Counted from the stretch's first letter, positions 1 through 6,001 are shown. The stretch is DNA of 6,931 bases from Burkholderiales bacterium (GCA_025935595.1 JAICUZ010000144.1:1-6931); one strand, 5' to 3'. Program-made: numbers and translations. Notes: generated by a model not told the origin, from the sequence alone.

Positions 1-1331
1 AGCGAATCGTCGTTCGCCCAGCCCTCGTCGGCGATCTCCTCGATCCGCGCGAGCGCCGCCTCGGCGGCCCGGATGCGCGCCTTGGCGTCCTCGCGGTCGG
101 CCCCGCCGTCGTCCTCGATCCCGATCAGCCGCACGAGCGCCGGCATCGTCACGATCGGCCCGATCAGCGACGCGAGGATGACGACGAACGTGACGAAGAC
201 GATCAGATCGCGTTGGGGCACATCGACGGGAAGCGCGAGCGCAGCGGCAAGCGATACGGCCCCACGGACGCCCGCCCACGCGATCACGACGGGCGCCTGC
301 CAGGGCGGATACGGATCGCGCTCCCGCACACCCCGGAAGAGGAGGCGCGGCACGTACGTGAAGATCGGCACCCAGATCATCCGGATCAGAACGACCGCGG
401 CGACAACCGTGATCGCCTCGCCGATGAGCGTCGACGTGATCGCAAGCCTCGACGCGATCGCGTGCAGCTGGAGACCGACGAGCGCGAACAGCAACGCGTT
501 GACGAGGAACACGAGGATCTCCCAGAACGCGTTCCCGGACAGCCGCGTCTGCACCGTCGTGAGCTCGGGCGTGTACCAGCCCATGTAGACGCCGATGGTC
601 ACCGCTGCGAGCACTCCGGAGACCCCGATCGCGGACGCGGGCAGGTACGCGAGATAGCCGGAGAGGAGGGCGATCGCGACCTCGGTCGGCGAGTCGTCGA
701 CGCGCTTTCGCACCTGCCGCACGACGAACGCGACCCCGAGGCCCACGGCGATCCCACCGAACACGTTCAGCACGAGATGCCACGAGGCATTCCAGAGCGA
801 GAACGTGCCGGCAACCGCCGCGGCGACCGCGTACTTGTAGAGGACGAGCGCCAGCCCGTCGTTGATGAGGCTCTCACCCTCGAGGATCGAGACGACGCGA
901 CGCGGCAAGTTGAGCCGACGGGCGACTTCGGTCGCGGCGAGCGCGTCGGTGGGCGACACGATCGCGCCGAGCGTGAACGCGCCCGCCCAGCTCAGGTGGT
1001 CGATCACCGCATGCGCGACGATCGCGACGCCGACCGTGGTCGCGATCACGAGCCCGAACGCCAGCAGGCTGATCGGGCGCAAGTTGTGGCGGAGGTCGCG
1101 GAGGCCCGTGAAGAACGCGGCCGAGTAGAGCAGCGGCGGCAGGATCGCGACGAGCACCAGGTCCGGCGGCAGCTCCACGTGCGGCAAGCCCGGCACGAAG
1201 CCGAGGACCAGGCCGCCGCAGACGAGCAGCAACGGCACCGGCAGGCGCCGCATCGCAGCGGCGACGAGCAGCGCGCCGAGCGCGAGCAGGAGGTAGAAGA
1301 GGGAGAGCTCGGCGTGGGCGGAGAAGTGCAC
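1..1331 (-). CDS. CPA1-family Na+/H+ antiporter (partial, C-terminus off the left edge)
   Basis: This is a polytopic membrane protein that exchanges Na+ (or K+) for H+ and serves pH and sodium homeostasis. It reads continuously on the minus strand for 443 codons without reaching a stop; CPA1 antiporters of this type are usually about 520-540 residues, so the C-terminal tail is missing. The first ~360 residues are a series of hydrophobic helices. Diagnostic motifs are SPTDA at residues 126-130, LEGESLINDG at 150-159 (E153, N157 and D158 have the E-x3-N-D spacing of the NhaP-type ion site) and GVRGAVSL at 354-361. The visible end, after about residue 400, is charged and looks cytoplasmic. I chose GTG at 1329-1331 because the frame is closed by TGA at 1347-1349 and no other start lies between. 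No strong Shine-Dalgarno is seen. The start is 28 bp after the sigma factor stop, so co-transcription is likely. Ion specificity cannot be read from the sequence. Confidence 0.93.
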   Translation of the reverse strand, partial: MHFSAHAELSLFYLLLALGALLVAAAMRRLPVPLLLVCGGLVLGFVPGLPHVELPPDLVLVAILPPLLYSAAFFTGLRDLRHNLRPISLLAFGLVIATTVGVAIVAHAVIDHLSWAGAFTLGAIVSPTDALAATEVARRLNLPRRVVSILEGESLINDGLALVLYKYAVAAAVAGTFSLWNASWHLVLNVFGGIAVGLGVAFVVRQVRKRVDDSPTEVAIALLSGYLAYLPASAIGVSGVLAAVTIGVYMGWYTPELTTVQTRLSGNAFWEILVFLVNALLFALVGLQLHAIASRLAITSTLIGEAITVVAAVVLIRMIWVPIFTYVPRLLFRGVRERDPYPPWQAPVVIAWAGVRGAVSLAAALALPVDVPQRDLIVFVTFVVILASLIGPIVTMPALVRLIGIEDDGGADREDAKARIRAAEAALARIEEIADEGWANDDS

Positions 1332-1359
1332 CGCCCACGACGATACTCAGCGCCTCTAC

Positions 1360-2406
1360 TTACGCAGCGTCTGCGAGGTCTTCGTTCTGCGCGAGCTTGC
1401 GGAGTGCCTCTGTCTCGATCTGACGCACGCGCTCCCGGGTCAGGCCGAGCTGCTTGCCGATCGCCTCGAGCGACGCCGGGCCTTCACCGACGAGACCGAA
1501 CCGGAGCTCGATCACGTCGCGCTCGCGGTCGGGCAGCATCGCGACCGCCTGGCGGACCGCCAGGTCGCGGAGCGAAGCCGAAGCCTCCTCCTCGGTCGAG
1601 GGGCCGGTGCCGGCAATCAGGTCGCCGAACGACGCATCGCCGTCGTCGCCCACAGGCATGTCGGTCGACGCGACCGCGCGGGCGGCCGCCATCACCTCGT
1701 GCACGTGGTTCAGCGGCAGCTTCGAGTGCTTCGAGATCTCCTCGGGTGTCGGGTCGCGCTCGAGCGTCGCAACGAGCTCGCGGCGGGCACGTGCGACCTT
1801 CTGCTCACGCTCGACGACGTGAACCGGGATGCGGATCGTGCGCGCCTTGTTGGCGACGCCACGCTGAACCGCCTGCCGGATCCACCAGGTCGCGTACGTG
1901 GAGAACTTGAAGCCCTTGCGCCAGTCGAACTTCTCCGCTGCGCGGATCAGACCGAGGACGCCCTCCTGCACGAGATCGCCGAGCGTGATGCCCTGCGTCT
2001 GGTAGCGCTTCGCGATCGAGACGACGAGGCGGAGGTTGCAGTTGATCATCCGCTCCTTCGCGTGCATGTCGCCCTTCTCGATGCGCTTCGCCAGCTCGAC
2101 CTCTTCCGCGGCGGTGAGCAGCGGGTAGCGGCCGGCCTCGTTGAGGAACATCTGGAACGAATCGGTGGTGTACAGGCTGGTGCCGATCGAGAGATCGAGT
2201 GCGAGCTCGTCCTCGTCCTCGGGCTCCGGCGCGATGTCGTGCGCGGTCAGCTCGAGGTTGAGCGCCTCCGCCTCGTTCTCGTCGAGGTCGTGGGTGACGA
2301 CGGCCTCGGCAACGTCGGCAGGCGTGAGCGCCCCGTGCTCCTCGCGCAGGTGGACGAGCGCGTCGAGCGCCTCCGCAACAGCCGTGGTCATGCTGATCTC
2401 AGTCAA
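1360..2406 (-). CDS. Sigma-70 family primary-like RNA polymerase sigma factor (RpoD/SigA family)
   Basis: This 348-residue protein directs RNA polymerase to promoters. A region 1.1-like helical segment (about residues 11-58) is followed by an acidic linker (EPEDEDE, 61-67). Region 1.2 spans about 82-113 (from DSFQMFLNEAGRYPLL), region 2 about 117-199 (NLRLVVSIAKRY, GDLVQEG, FSTYATWWIRQ), region 3 about 200-275, and region 4 about 280-340 with the helix-turn-helix GLTRERVRQIETEALRKL. Region 2.4 differs from the canonical primary factor: Q181, N186 and K187 replace the T, D and Q of the usual pattern, although Q178 is kept. The C-terminus lacks the common HPSRS...LR extension. It may therefore be either the housekeeping factor of a divergent lineage or a group 2 paralogue. 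The start is TTG at 2404-2406, preceded by AAGGAG with a 4-nt gap; an in-frame ATG five codons later (2389-2391) is the alternative. The upstream 165 bp is structured, and the antiporter gene follows by 28 bp. Confidence 0.95.
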   Translation of the reverse strand: MTEISMTTAVAEALDALVHLREEHGALTPADVAEAVVTHDLDENEAEALNLELTAHDIAPEPEDEDELALDLSIGTSLYTTDSFQMFLNEAGRYPLLTAAEEVELAKRIEKGDMHAKERMINCNLRLVVSIAKRYQTQGITLGDLVQEGVLGLIRAAEKFDWRKGFKFSTYATWWIRQAVQRGVANKARTIRIPVHVVEREQKVARARRELVATLERDPTPEEISKHSKLPLNHVHEVMAAARAVASTDMPVGDDGDASFGDLIAGTGPSTEEEASASLRDLAVRQAVAMLPDRERDVIELRFGLVGEGPASLEAIGKQLGLTRERVRQIETEALRKLAQNEDLADAA

Positions 2407-2410
2407 CGAA

Positions 2411-2416
2411 CTCCTT
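2411..2416 (-). promoter_or_regulatory. Ribosome binding site of the sigma factor gene
   Basis: AAGGAG on the minus strand ends 4 nt before TTG (2406) and 19 nt before the alternative ATG (2391). It is the only strong Shine-Dalgarno sequence I see in the window. Its position decides for the TTG start. Confidence 0.6.
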
Positions 2417-2431
2417 CTTCATTTCGGTGGA

Positions 2432-2498
2432 GACGGGCGCGCGGTTTGGCGCGTCAGCCGTCACCTCATTCAACGACGGGAACGGATGCTCCATTCCC
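2432..2498 (-). promoter_or_regulatory. Structured leader of the sigma factor gene: two hairpins
   Basis: On the minus-strand RNA the first hairpin (2478-2498) pairs GGGAAUGGA with UCCGUUCCC around a GCA loop, giving nine continuous pairs including one U-G wobble. The second (2432-2462) pairs GACGG with CCGUC and, after an asymmetric internal loop, CGCGC with GCGCG around a 6-nt loop. It ends about 15 nt before the AAGGAG ribosome binding site. Together they would put secondary structure directly upstream of the sigma start. The pairing is seen in the sequence; a regulatory role is inference, because GC-rich DNA makes short stems easily. Confidence 0.35.
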
Positions 2499-2523
2499 AT
2501 CCTCCCACTGGGTACACCAGAAC

Positions 2524-2544
2524 TTAGTGACAGACTGTTACAAA
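2524..2544. promoter_or_regulatory. Imperfect 21-bp palindrome upstream of the sigma factor gene (candidate operator)
   Basis: Two 10-bp arms, TTAGTGACAG and CTGTTACAAA, flank a single central base at 2534. Eight of ten pairs match, with GTGAC/GTTAC as the core. The element is AT-richer than its surroundings and sits about 120 bp upstream of the sigma start. On the minus strand a TAAGTT hexamer (2526-2521, fitting TAnnnT) overlaps its edge and could be a -10 element, but no good -35 lies at 16-18 bp. It looks like a dimeric repressor site; the regulator is unknown. Confidence 0.35.
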
Positions 2545-2551
2545 GATGTTA

Positions 2552-2582
2552 GGGCGCGCCCCCAGCCCCGATTAAGGGGCCG
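2552..2582 (-). terminator. Candidate terminator overlapping the thyX stop codon
   Basis: On the minus strand CGGCCCC (2582-2576) pairs with GGGGCUG (2569-2563) around a 6-nt loop that contains the thyX TAA stop: seven pairs, one of them G-U. It is followed at once by the 10-bp palindrome GGGCGCGCCC (2552-2561). There is no U-tract, which is common for high-GC actinobacterial terminators but lowers certainty. Confidence 0.4.
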
Positions 2583-3276
2583 TGCGGTCGTTTGCGACGA
2601 ATGCCGCATGCGTGACAGGCATGTGCTGGGCGAAGAAGATCTCGACCGCCTCGGCGTAGCGCCGGATCTCGAGCTGGGCGAACTCGGCGTTTCTCAGGGA
2701 GACGAAGTTCATCAAGGCCCGGGCGTTGACCGTCCAATAGAACTGGGTGTAGGCGCCGACCGGGATGACCGAGCGGGCGAGCTCGCGGGCGACGCCCTTC
2801 TCGACCAGTCGCGCGTAGGCGGCGTAGGCCTCGCGGTAGACGGCCTCGAGCTCCTCGCGCGTCTCCGCGGCGAGCTCTGCGTCGACCGGCTCGAAGCTGT
2901 AGGCGCCCGGCTTGCCGACCTGGGTGCGGACGTCGTCGGGGTCCGGGACGTAGAAGTCGTCGGTCGCCTTGGCATAGCGCATGCTGAATTCGTTGAACGA
3001 GCCGATGCGGTGCCGGAACCACTCCCGCGCCACGAAGATCGGACAGCGGATGTGGAAGCGGAAGGCGTTGTGCTCGAACGGCGAGCCGTGCCGGTCACGC
3101 ATCAGGAAGCGGATGAGACCGGCGTCCGAGTCGTCCATCTCGGTCTTGCGGCGCGCGAAGGACACGCGCGCGCCGTTCACGACGGACAGGTCGTCCGCCA
3201 TCGCCCCATCGAGGCGCACGAAACCGTGGTCGAGGACCTCGATGATGTTGTCGGGGACTACCTCGGTCACGGTCAC
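2572..3276 (-). CDS. thyX: Flavin-dependent thymidylate synthase ThyX
   Basis: This enzyme methylates dUMP to dTMP with methylenetetrahydrofolate as carbon donor and NADPH reduction through FAD (EC 2.1.1.148). It is the alternative to ThyA and acts in the cytoplasm as a tetramer. The 234-residue length fits the family. The hallmark RHRx7S motif is RHRIGSFNEFS at residues 88-98. Other conserved blocks are HGSPFEHN (63-70), ARSVIP with YTQFYW (167-181), NARALMNFVSLR (184-195) and AQLEIRRYA (200-208); R195 corresponds to the conserved nucleotide-site arginine of the family. The start is GTG at 3274-3276, with a second in-frame GTG at 3268-3270; an upstream in-frame TAG at 3289-3291 excludes anything longer. 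No Shine-Dalgarno lies at normal distance (a GGAGG ends 21 nt upstream). On the minus strand TTGGCA and TAGGGT occur upstream but only 14 bp apart, so a private promoter is doubtful. The gene follows the cupin gene by 39 bp and may be co-transcribed with it. Confidence 0.97.
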   Translation of the reverse strand: MTVTEVVPDNIIEVLDHGFVRLDGAMADDLSVVNGARVSFARRKTEMDDSDAGLIRFLMRDRHGSPFEHNAFRFHIRCPIFVAREWFRHRIGSFNEFSMRYAKATDDFYVPDPDDVRTQVGKPGAYSFEPVDAELAAETREELEAVYREAYAAYARLVEKGVARELARSVIPVGAYTQFYWTVNARALMNFVSLRNAEFAQLEIRRYAEAVEIFFAQHMPVTHAAFVANDRTAP

Positions 3277-3315
3277 GGCCGGGGGACCCTAGCTCGGCCT
3301 CCGGATGCCAACCTC

Positions 3316-3876
3316 CTAGTCGGGCAAGGTGCCCTCGCGGTAGCGGCTCTCCACCGTCTCCGAGAAGCGCGCGTAGGCGATGCCGCCGTCCTGCGTGTCC
3401 TCGGGCGAGGACGCGTTGTACTTCGCGGCCGTCTCGTCGACGCAGTAGAAGCCCCACGGCCCGTCCTTCTGGAACTGCCGCGACGACGCGCACAGAAGGA
3501 CGAACGGCCCGTCGCCCGCGCCGGCGAACCCGTGCTTCGTGCCCGGCGGGCAGTGGACGAAGTCCCACTTGCGCAACGGACGCTCCTCGCCCTCGACGAT
3601 CAGCACGCCCTCGCCCTGCAGGACGAGGAAGTCCTCCTGCTCGGTCTCCCAGTGGTAGGTGCCGCTGGGCTGGCCCGGCTGCATGACGCGGATGGCGAGA
3701 CCGAGCATCGGGAAGAACGTCTCGGCCTCGTACTCGTCGCGACCTGTCAGCGGCAGGCTGTCGCCCTGCTCGGGCTTGTGCGACCACCGCATGTCTCGCG
3801 CGTTTGCGACGAACCAGCCGACCGAGTCAGGCACGAGCCCGGCGCCCGAGTCCTTCAGCGTCGCTTCCTCGGCCAT
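3316..3876 (-). CDS. Cupin domain protein of unknown substrate
   Basis: This 186-residue soluble protein has one conserved cupin barrel. Cupin motif 1 is H75-x-E77-x3-E81-x6-G88, so the usual second histidine is a glutamate. Motif 2 is seen as P110-x-G112-x2-H115, with W104 in place of the usual opening glycine. H75, E77, E81 and H115 could still bind a metal. The N-terminus carries GWFVANARDMRW (residues 20-31), and a C-terminal extension of about 60 residues (127-186) follows the barrel. No signal peptide is evident. The start is ATG at 3874-3876. It has no Shine-Dalgarno, but a TATCAT hexamer at 3888-3883 places the predicted transcript start on the A of the ATG, so the mRNA may be leaderless. 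It lies 17 bp from the divergent DUF72 gene and 39 bp before thyX. Enzyme activity (dioxygenase, isomerase, binding only) cannot be told from the sequence. Confidence 0.85.
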   Translation of the reverse strand: MAEEATLKDSGAGLVPDSVGWFVANARDMRWSHKPEQGDSLPLTGRDEYEAETFFPMLGLAIRVMQPGQPSGTYHWETEQEDFLVLQGEGVLIVEGEERPLRKWDFVHCPPGTKHGFAGAGDGPFVLLCASSRQFQKDGPWGFYCVDETAAKYNASSPEDTQDGGIAYARFSETVESRYREGTLPD

Positions 3877-3882
3877 ACGGTG

Positions 3883-3888
3883 ATGATA
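3883..3888 (-). promoter_or_regulatory. Candidate -10 element for a leaderless cupin mRNA
   Basis: TATCAT on the minus strand (3888-3883) matches TATAAT at five of six positions. It is followed by exactly 6 nt and then the cupin ATG, so position +1 would be the A of the start codon. No good -35 is seen at 16-18 bp, which is tolerated in many actinobacterial promoters. Absence of a Shine-Dalgarno agrees with leaderless translation. Confidence 0.4.
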
Positions 3889-3893
3889 CGAGC

Positions 3894-4490
3894 GTGGCGA
3901 TCAAGGTCGGAACGTCGGGCTGGTCGTACCCGTCATGGCGGCCGGGGTTCTATCCCGAGGGACTGCAACCGGCGGAGTTCCTCGGCTTCTACGCCGAGCG
4001 GTTCGACACGGTCGAGCTCAACTCGACGGGGTATCGCCTTCCGAGCGCCGACCAGTTCCGCCGCTGGGCGGACGCCGTTCCGGACGGGTTCGAGTTCTCG
4101 GTCAAGTTCTCGCTGACGCGCCTCGACCGTGTGACGACGTTCCTCGAGCGCGTGCTCGCGCTCGGCGACCGGCTCGGGCCGGTGCGCGTCGTGTACCAAG
4201 GCCCACGCGACGACGGCACGCTCTCCTTCGTCCTCGGTTCCGTGCCCGAGGACGTCCGCCTCGCGTGGGACTTCCGCGACGAGTCCTGGGGTGTCGTCGA
4301 CGGCGTCGTCCAGGTCAACGACCACGACGCCGAGCCGTTCCGCTACCTCCGCCTGCGCGAGCCGCCGTACTCGGACGACGACCTGCGCACCCTCGCCGCG
4401 ACGATCCGCGACCCCGCCTACGTCTACGTCCGCCACGAGGACGAGCCGACGGCGCCGGCGACGGTCGAGCGCCTGAAGAGCTACCTGTAG
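3894..4490 (+). CDS. DUF72 (YecE-like) domain protein, compact form
   Basis: The product has 198 residues and belongs to the DUF72 family, TIM-barrel-like proteins without an established biochemical role. Family blocks in order are GTSGWSYPSW (6-15), FYPEGL (19-24), FYAERFDTVELNSTGYRLP (32-50), W58 with P63 and FEFSVKF (66-72), LGDRLGPV (90-97), the WDFRDESW strand (125-132) and RYLRLREPPYS (150-160). DUF72 proteins are more often about 230-300 residues. Here the middle and the C-terminal part are shortened, and the usual YFNND-like strand is replaced by YVYVRHED (176-183). I chose GTG at 3894-3896 because homology begins at once (VAIKVGTSGW). A longer reading would run back over the divergent cupin gene with no family similarity. 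GGTGAT at 3879-3884 is a weak ribosome binding site. The small membrane protein gene follows by 11 bp and is probably co-transcribed. Confidence 0.85.
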   Translation: MAIKVGTSGWSYPSWRPGFYPEGLQPAEFLGFYAERFDTVELNSTGYRLPSADQFRRWADAVPDGFEFSVKFSLTRLDRVTTFLERVLALGDRLGPVRVVYQGPRDDGTLSFVLGSVPEDVRLAWDFRDESWGVVDGVVQVNDHDAEPFRYLRLREPPYSDDDLRTLAATIRDPAYVYVRHEDEPTAPATVERLKSYL

Positions 4491-4501
4491 TTTGCGCTCT
4501 G

Positions 4502-4837
4502 ATGTGGATCGTCCGTGAGCTCCTGCGTTTCGCGGGCCGCATCGCGGTCGCGCTCCTGATCGCGATCGTGATCGCCGAGGCACGCGCGCTCATCAGCGGC
4601 GGCGACACGCTGTGGACGTTCCGCATCGTGCTGATGCTGCTCGGCTGCCTCTATCTGTTGCTCGCCGCAGGGCCCGGCGCGTCGCTCGGCGGCCGGCGCA
4701 TGAACGACACGAGCTGGTGGATCACCTCGAGCATGGGCTGGGCGACGCTGCAGGACGCGCCCGGCCCGAAGATGACCGCGACCGCAGTCTTCGTCGGCAG
4801 CGGGATCGTGCTGCTCGCTCTCGGTCTTGCGCTCTAG
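4502..4837 (+). CDS. Small three-helix membrane protein, function unknown
   Basis: The 111-residue product is not one I recognise. It shows three hydrophobic segments: about residues 12-30 (RIAVALLIAIVIAEARAL), 40-58 (FRIVLMLLGCLYLLLAAG region) and 93-111 (TAVFVGSGIVLLALGLAL). Between the second and third lies a polar stretch with SLGGRRMNDT and the aromatic run SWWITSSMGW (71-80). No catalytic motif is visible. The start is ATG at 4502-4504, 11 bp after the DUF72 stop. There is no clear Shine-Dalgarno, so translational coupling to the upstream gene is plausible. The frame stays open upstream inside the DUF72 gene, but that part is arginine-rich shadow sequence; hydrophobic, protein-like composition begins only at this ATG. 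The gene ends in TAG at 4835-4837, overlapping by 4 bp the stop of the convergent PLP-enzyme gene. Placement suggests a partner of the DUF72 protein, which is inference only. Confidence 0.75.
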   Translation: MWIVRELLRFAGRIAVALLIAIVIAEARALISGGDTLWTFRIVLMLLGCLYLLLAAGPGASLGGRRMNDTSWWITSSMGWATLQDAPGPKMTATAVFVGSGIVLLALGLAL

Positions 4838-5991
4838 TACCCAGCGGCTGCGTGCGCCTGCTCGAGGTGCACGCCCGAGGCGAGGATTTCCTGCACCTGC
4901 GACACCGCGAAGCGGATCTCGTCGTCCGAGGTGAAGAAGTGCGGGCCGAAGCGGATGCCGGCGTCGGGCCGCGTGTCGCAGATGATGTCGCGGCGCGCGA
5001 GCTCCGCGTGCACGGCCTGAAAGTTCGGGACGCGGAAGACGACCGAGCCGCCGCGCACCTCGGGGTCCCGCGGTGAGGTGAGCTCGAAGCCTGCGTCGTC
5101 TACCAGGTCGACCAACAGCGCCGTCTGGCGCATCGAGTTCTCGCGGATCCGGTCGACGCCGATCTCGGCGATGATCTCGTACCCGGCGCTCGCGGCGTAG
5201 TTCGCCGCGACGACCGGCGTGCCGGTGAGAAAGCGCCCGGCACCCGGCGCGGGATCCATCTCCTCCTCGAACGCAAAGGGACGCGCATGCGCCTGCCAGC
5301 CGGCGAACGCCGGCTCGAGCTGCTCGGCGAGATCCGGCCGCACGTACAACCAGCCCGCACCCGGGCCGCCGCACAGCCACTTCACCGAGCCGCCGACGCA
5401 GAACGCGATCCCGAGCGCGGTCACATCGAGGGGCACCGCGCCGGCGGACTGGTACGCGTCGAGGCACACGTGCGCGCCGACGGAGTGCGCCTTGGCGGCG
5501 ATCGCATGGACATCCTGGATCTCGGCCGACTTGTAGAGCACGTGCGAGACGGGAACGAGGAGCGTCCGCTCGTCGATCGCGTCGATGACCGCCTCGGCGT
5601 CGGGACAGACGACGACGTCCGCTCCGAACCGCGACCACGCCTGCTGCACATAACGCACCGACGGGAACAGCCCTTCCTCGAACACGATCCGGTTGCGCGG
5701 CGGCTTCAGGTCGAAGCACGAGAGGACGATCGCCTCGGCAACGGTCACGTTCTGGTGCATGACCGTCGAGCCCGGCGGGGCGCCGACGATGCCGCCGACG
5801 AGGTCCCCGACGCGGAACGAGGTGTCCCACCAGCCTTCTCCCCACGCGCGGGCGCCGCGCGTGCGCCACTCGGCGGCGAATTGCGCGAGGCGCCGCTCGG
5901 CCTCGGCGGGCATCGCGCCGAGCGAGTGGTTGATCAGATACGTCGTCGACTCGAGGATCGGGAAGCGATCCCGGTACTCCGCCAGCTCCAC
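4834..5991 (-). CDS. Kynureninase-like PLP enzyme (class V aminotransferase superfamily)
   Basis: The 385-residue product is a fold-type I PLP enzyme. Kynureninase-like features are YLINHSLGAMP (18-28), LDAYQSAGAVPLD (177-189, with cofactor aspartate D178), GSVKWLCGGPGAGW (201-214, with K204 as the Schiff-base lysine), DPAPGAGRFLTGTP (246-259), SPRDPEVRGG (306-315) and GIRFGPHFFTS (345-355). It departs from true kynureninases: the DLAH motif reads DAYQ, and the tyrosine before the catalytic lysine (SYKYLN) is V203. Substrate is therefore uncertain; it could be a lyase or desulfurase acting on another amino acid. I chose GTG at 5989-5991 because homology begins there. The frame stays open further upstream, but only as arginine/serine-rich shadow of the propeller gene. 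There is no clear Shine-Dalgarno. The start lies 10 bp after the propeller stop, so the two form an operon. Its stop overlaps that of the convergent membrane protein gene. Confidence 0.85.
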   Translation of the reverse strand: MELAEYRDRFPILESTTYLINHSLGAMPAEAERRLAQFAAEWRTRGARAWGEGWWDTSFRVGDLVGGIVGAPPGSTVMHQNVTVAEAIVLSCFDLKPPRNRIVFEEGLFPSVRYVQQAWSRFGADVVVCPDAEAVIDAIDERTLLVPVSHVLYKSAEIQDVHAIAAKAHSVGAHVCLDAYQSAGAVPLDVTALGIAFCVGGSVKWLCGGPGAGWLYVRPDLAEQLEPAFAGWQAHARPFAFEEEMDPAPGAGRFLTGTPVVAANYAASAGYEIIAEIGVDRIRENSMRQTALLVDLVDDAGFELTSPRDPEVRGGSVVFRVPNFQAVHAELARRDIICDTRPDAGIRFGPHFFTSDDEIRFAVSQVQEILASGVHLEQAHAAAGY

Positions 5992-6001
5992 GAAGCCGAA
6001 T

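Noticed and set aside
213..1910. Long plus-strand open frame opposite the antiporter and sigma genes
   Set aside because: Its translation is rich in Arg, Glu, Asp and His with no fold-like pattern, as expected from the antisense of GC-rich codons. The minus strand holds well-conserved families over the same span.
2521..2549. Sigma-70 type promoter for the sigma factor gene
   Set aside because: TTGTAA (2543-2538) and TAAGTT (2526-2521) are present on the minus strand, but their spacing of 11 bp is too short. I could not support a full promoter and mention only the possible -10.
1699..4116. Very long plus-strand open frame (about 800 codons) opposite sigma, thyX and cupin
   Set aside because: It is antisense to three well-supported genes, low in complexity and without recognisable domains; long stop-free shadow frames are normal at this GC content.
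3935..4501. Upstream extension of the small membrane protein frame inside the DUF72 gene
   Set aside because: This part is arginine-rich shadow sequence of DUF72. Hydrophobic helices begin only at the ATG at 4502.
5298..5315. Perfect 7-bp inverted repeat AGCCGGC-gaac-GCCGGCT
   Set aside because: It lies inside the PLP-enzyme coding sequence, is short, and is made of GCCGGC, which is frequent in this base composition. No regulatory context is seen.
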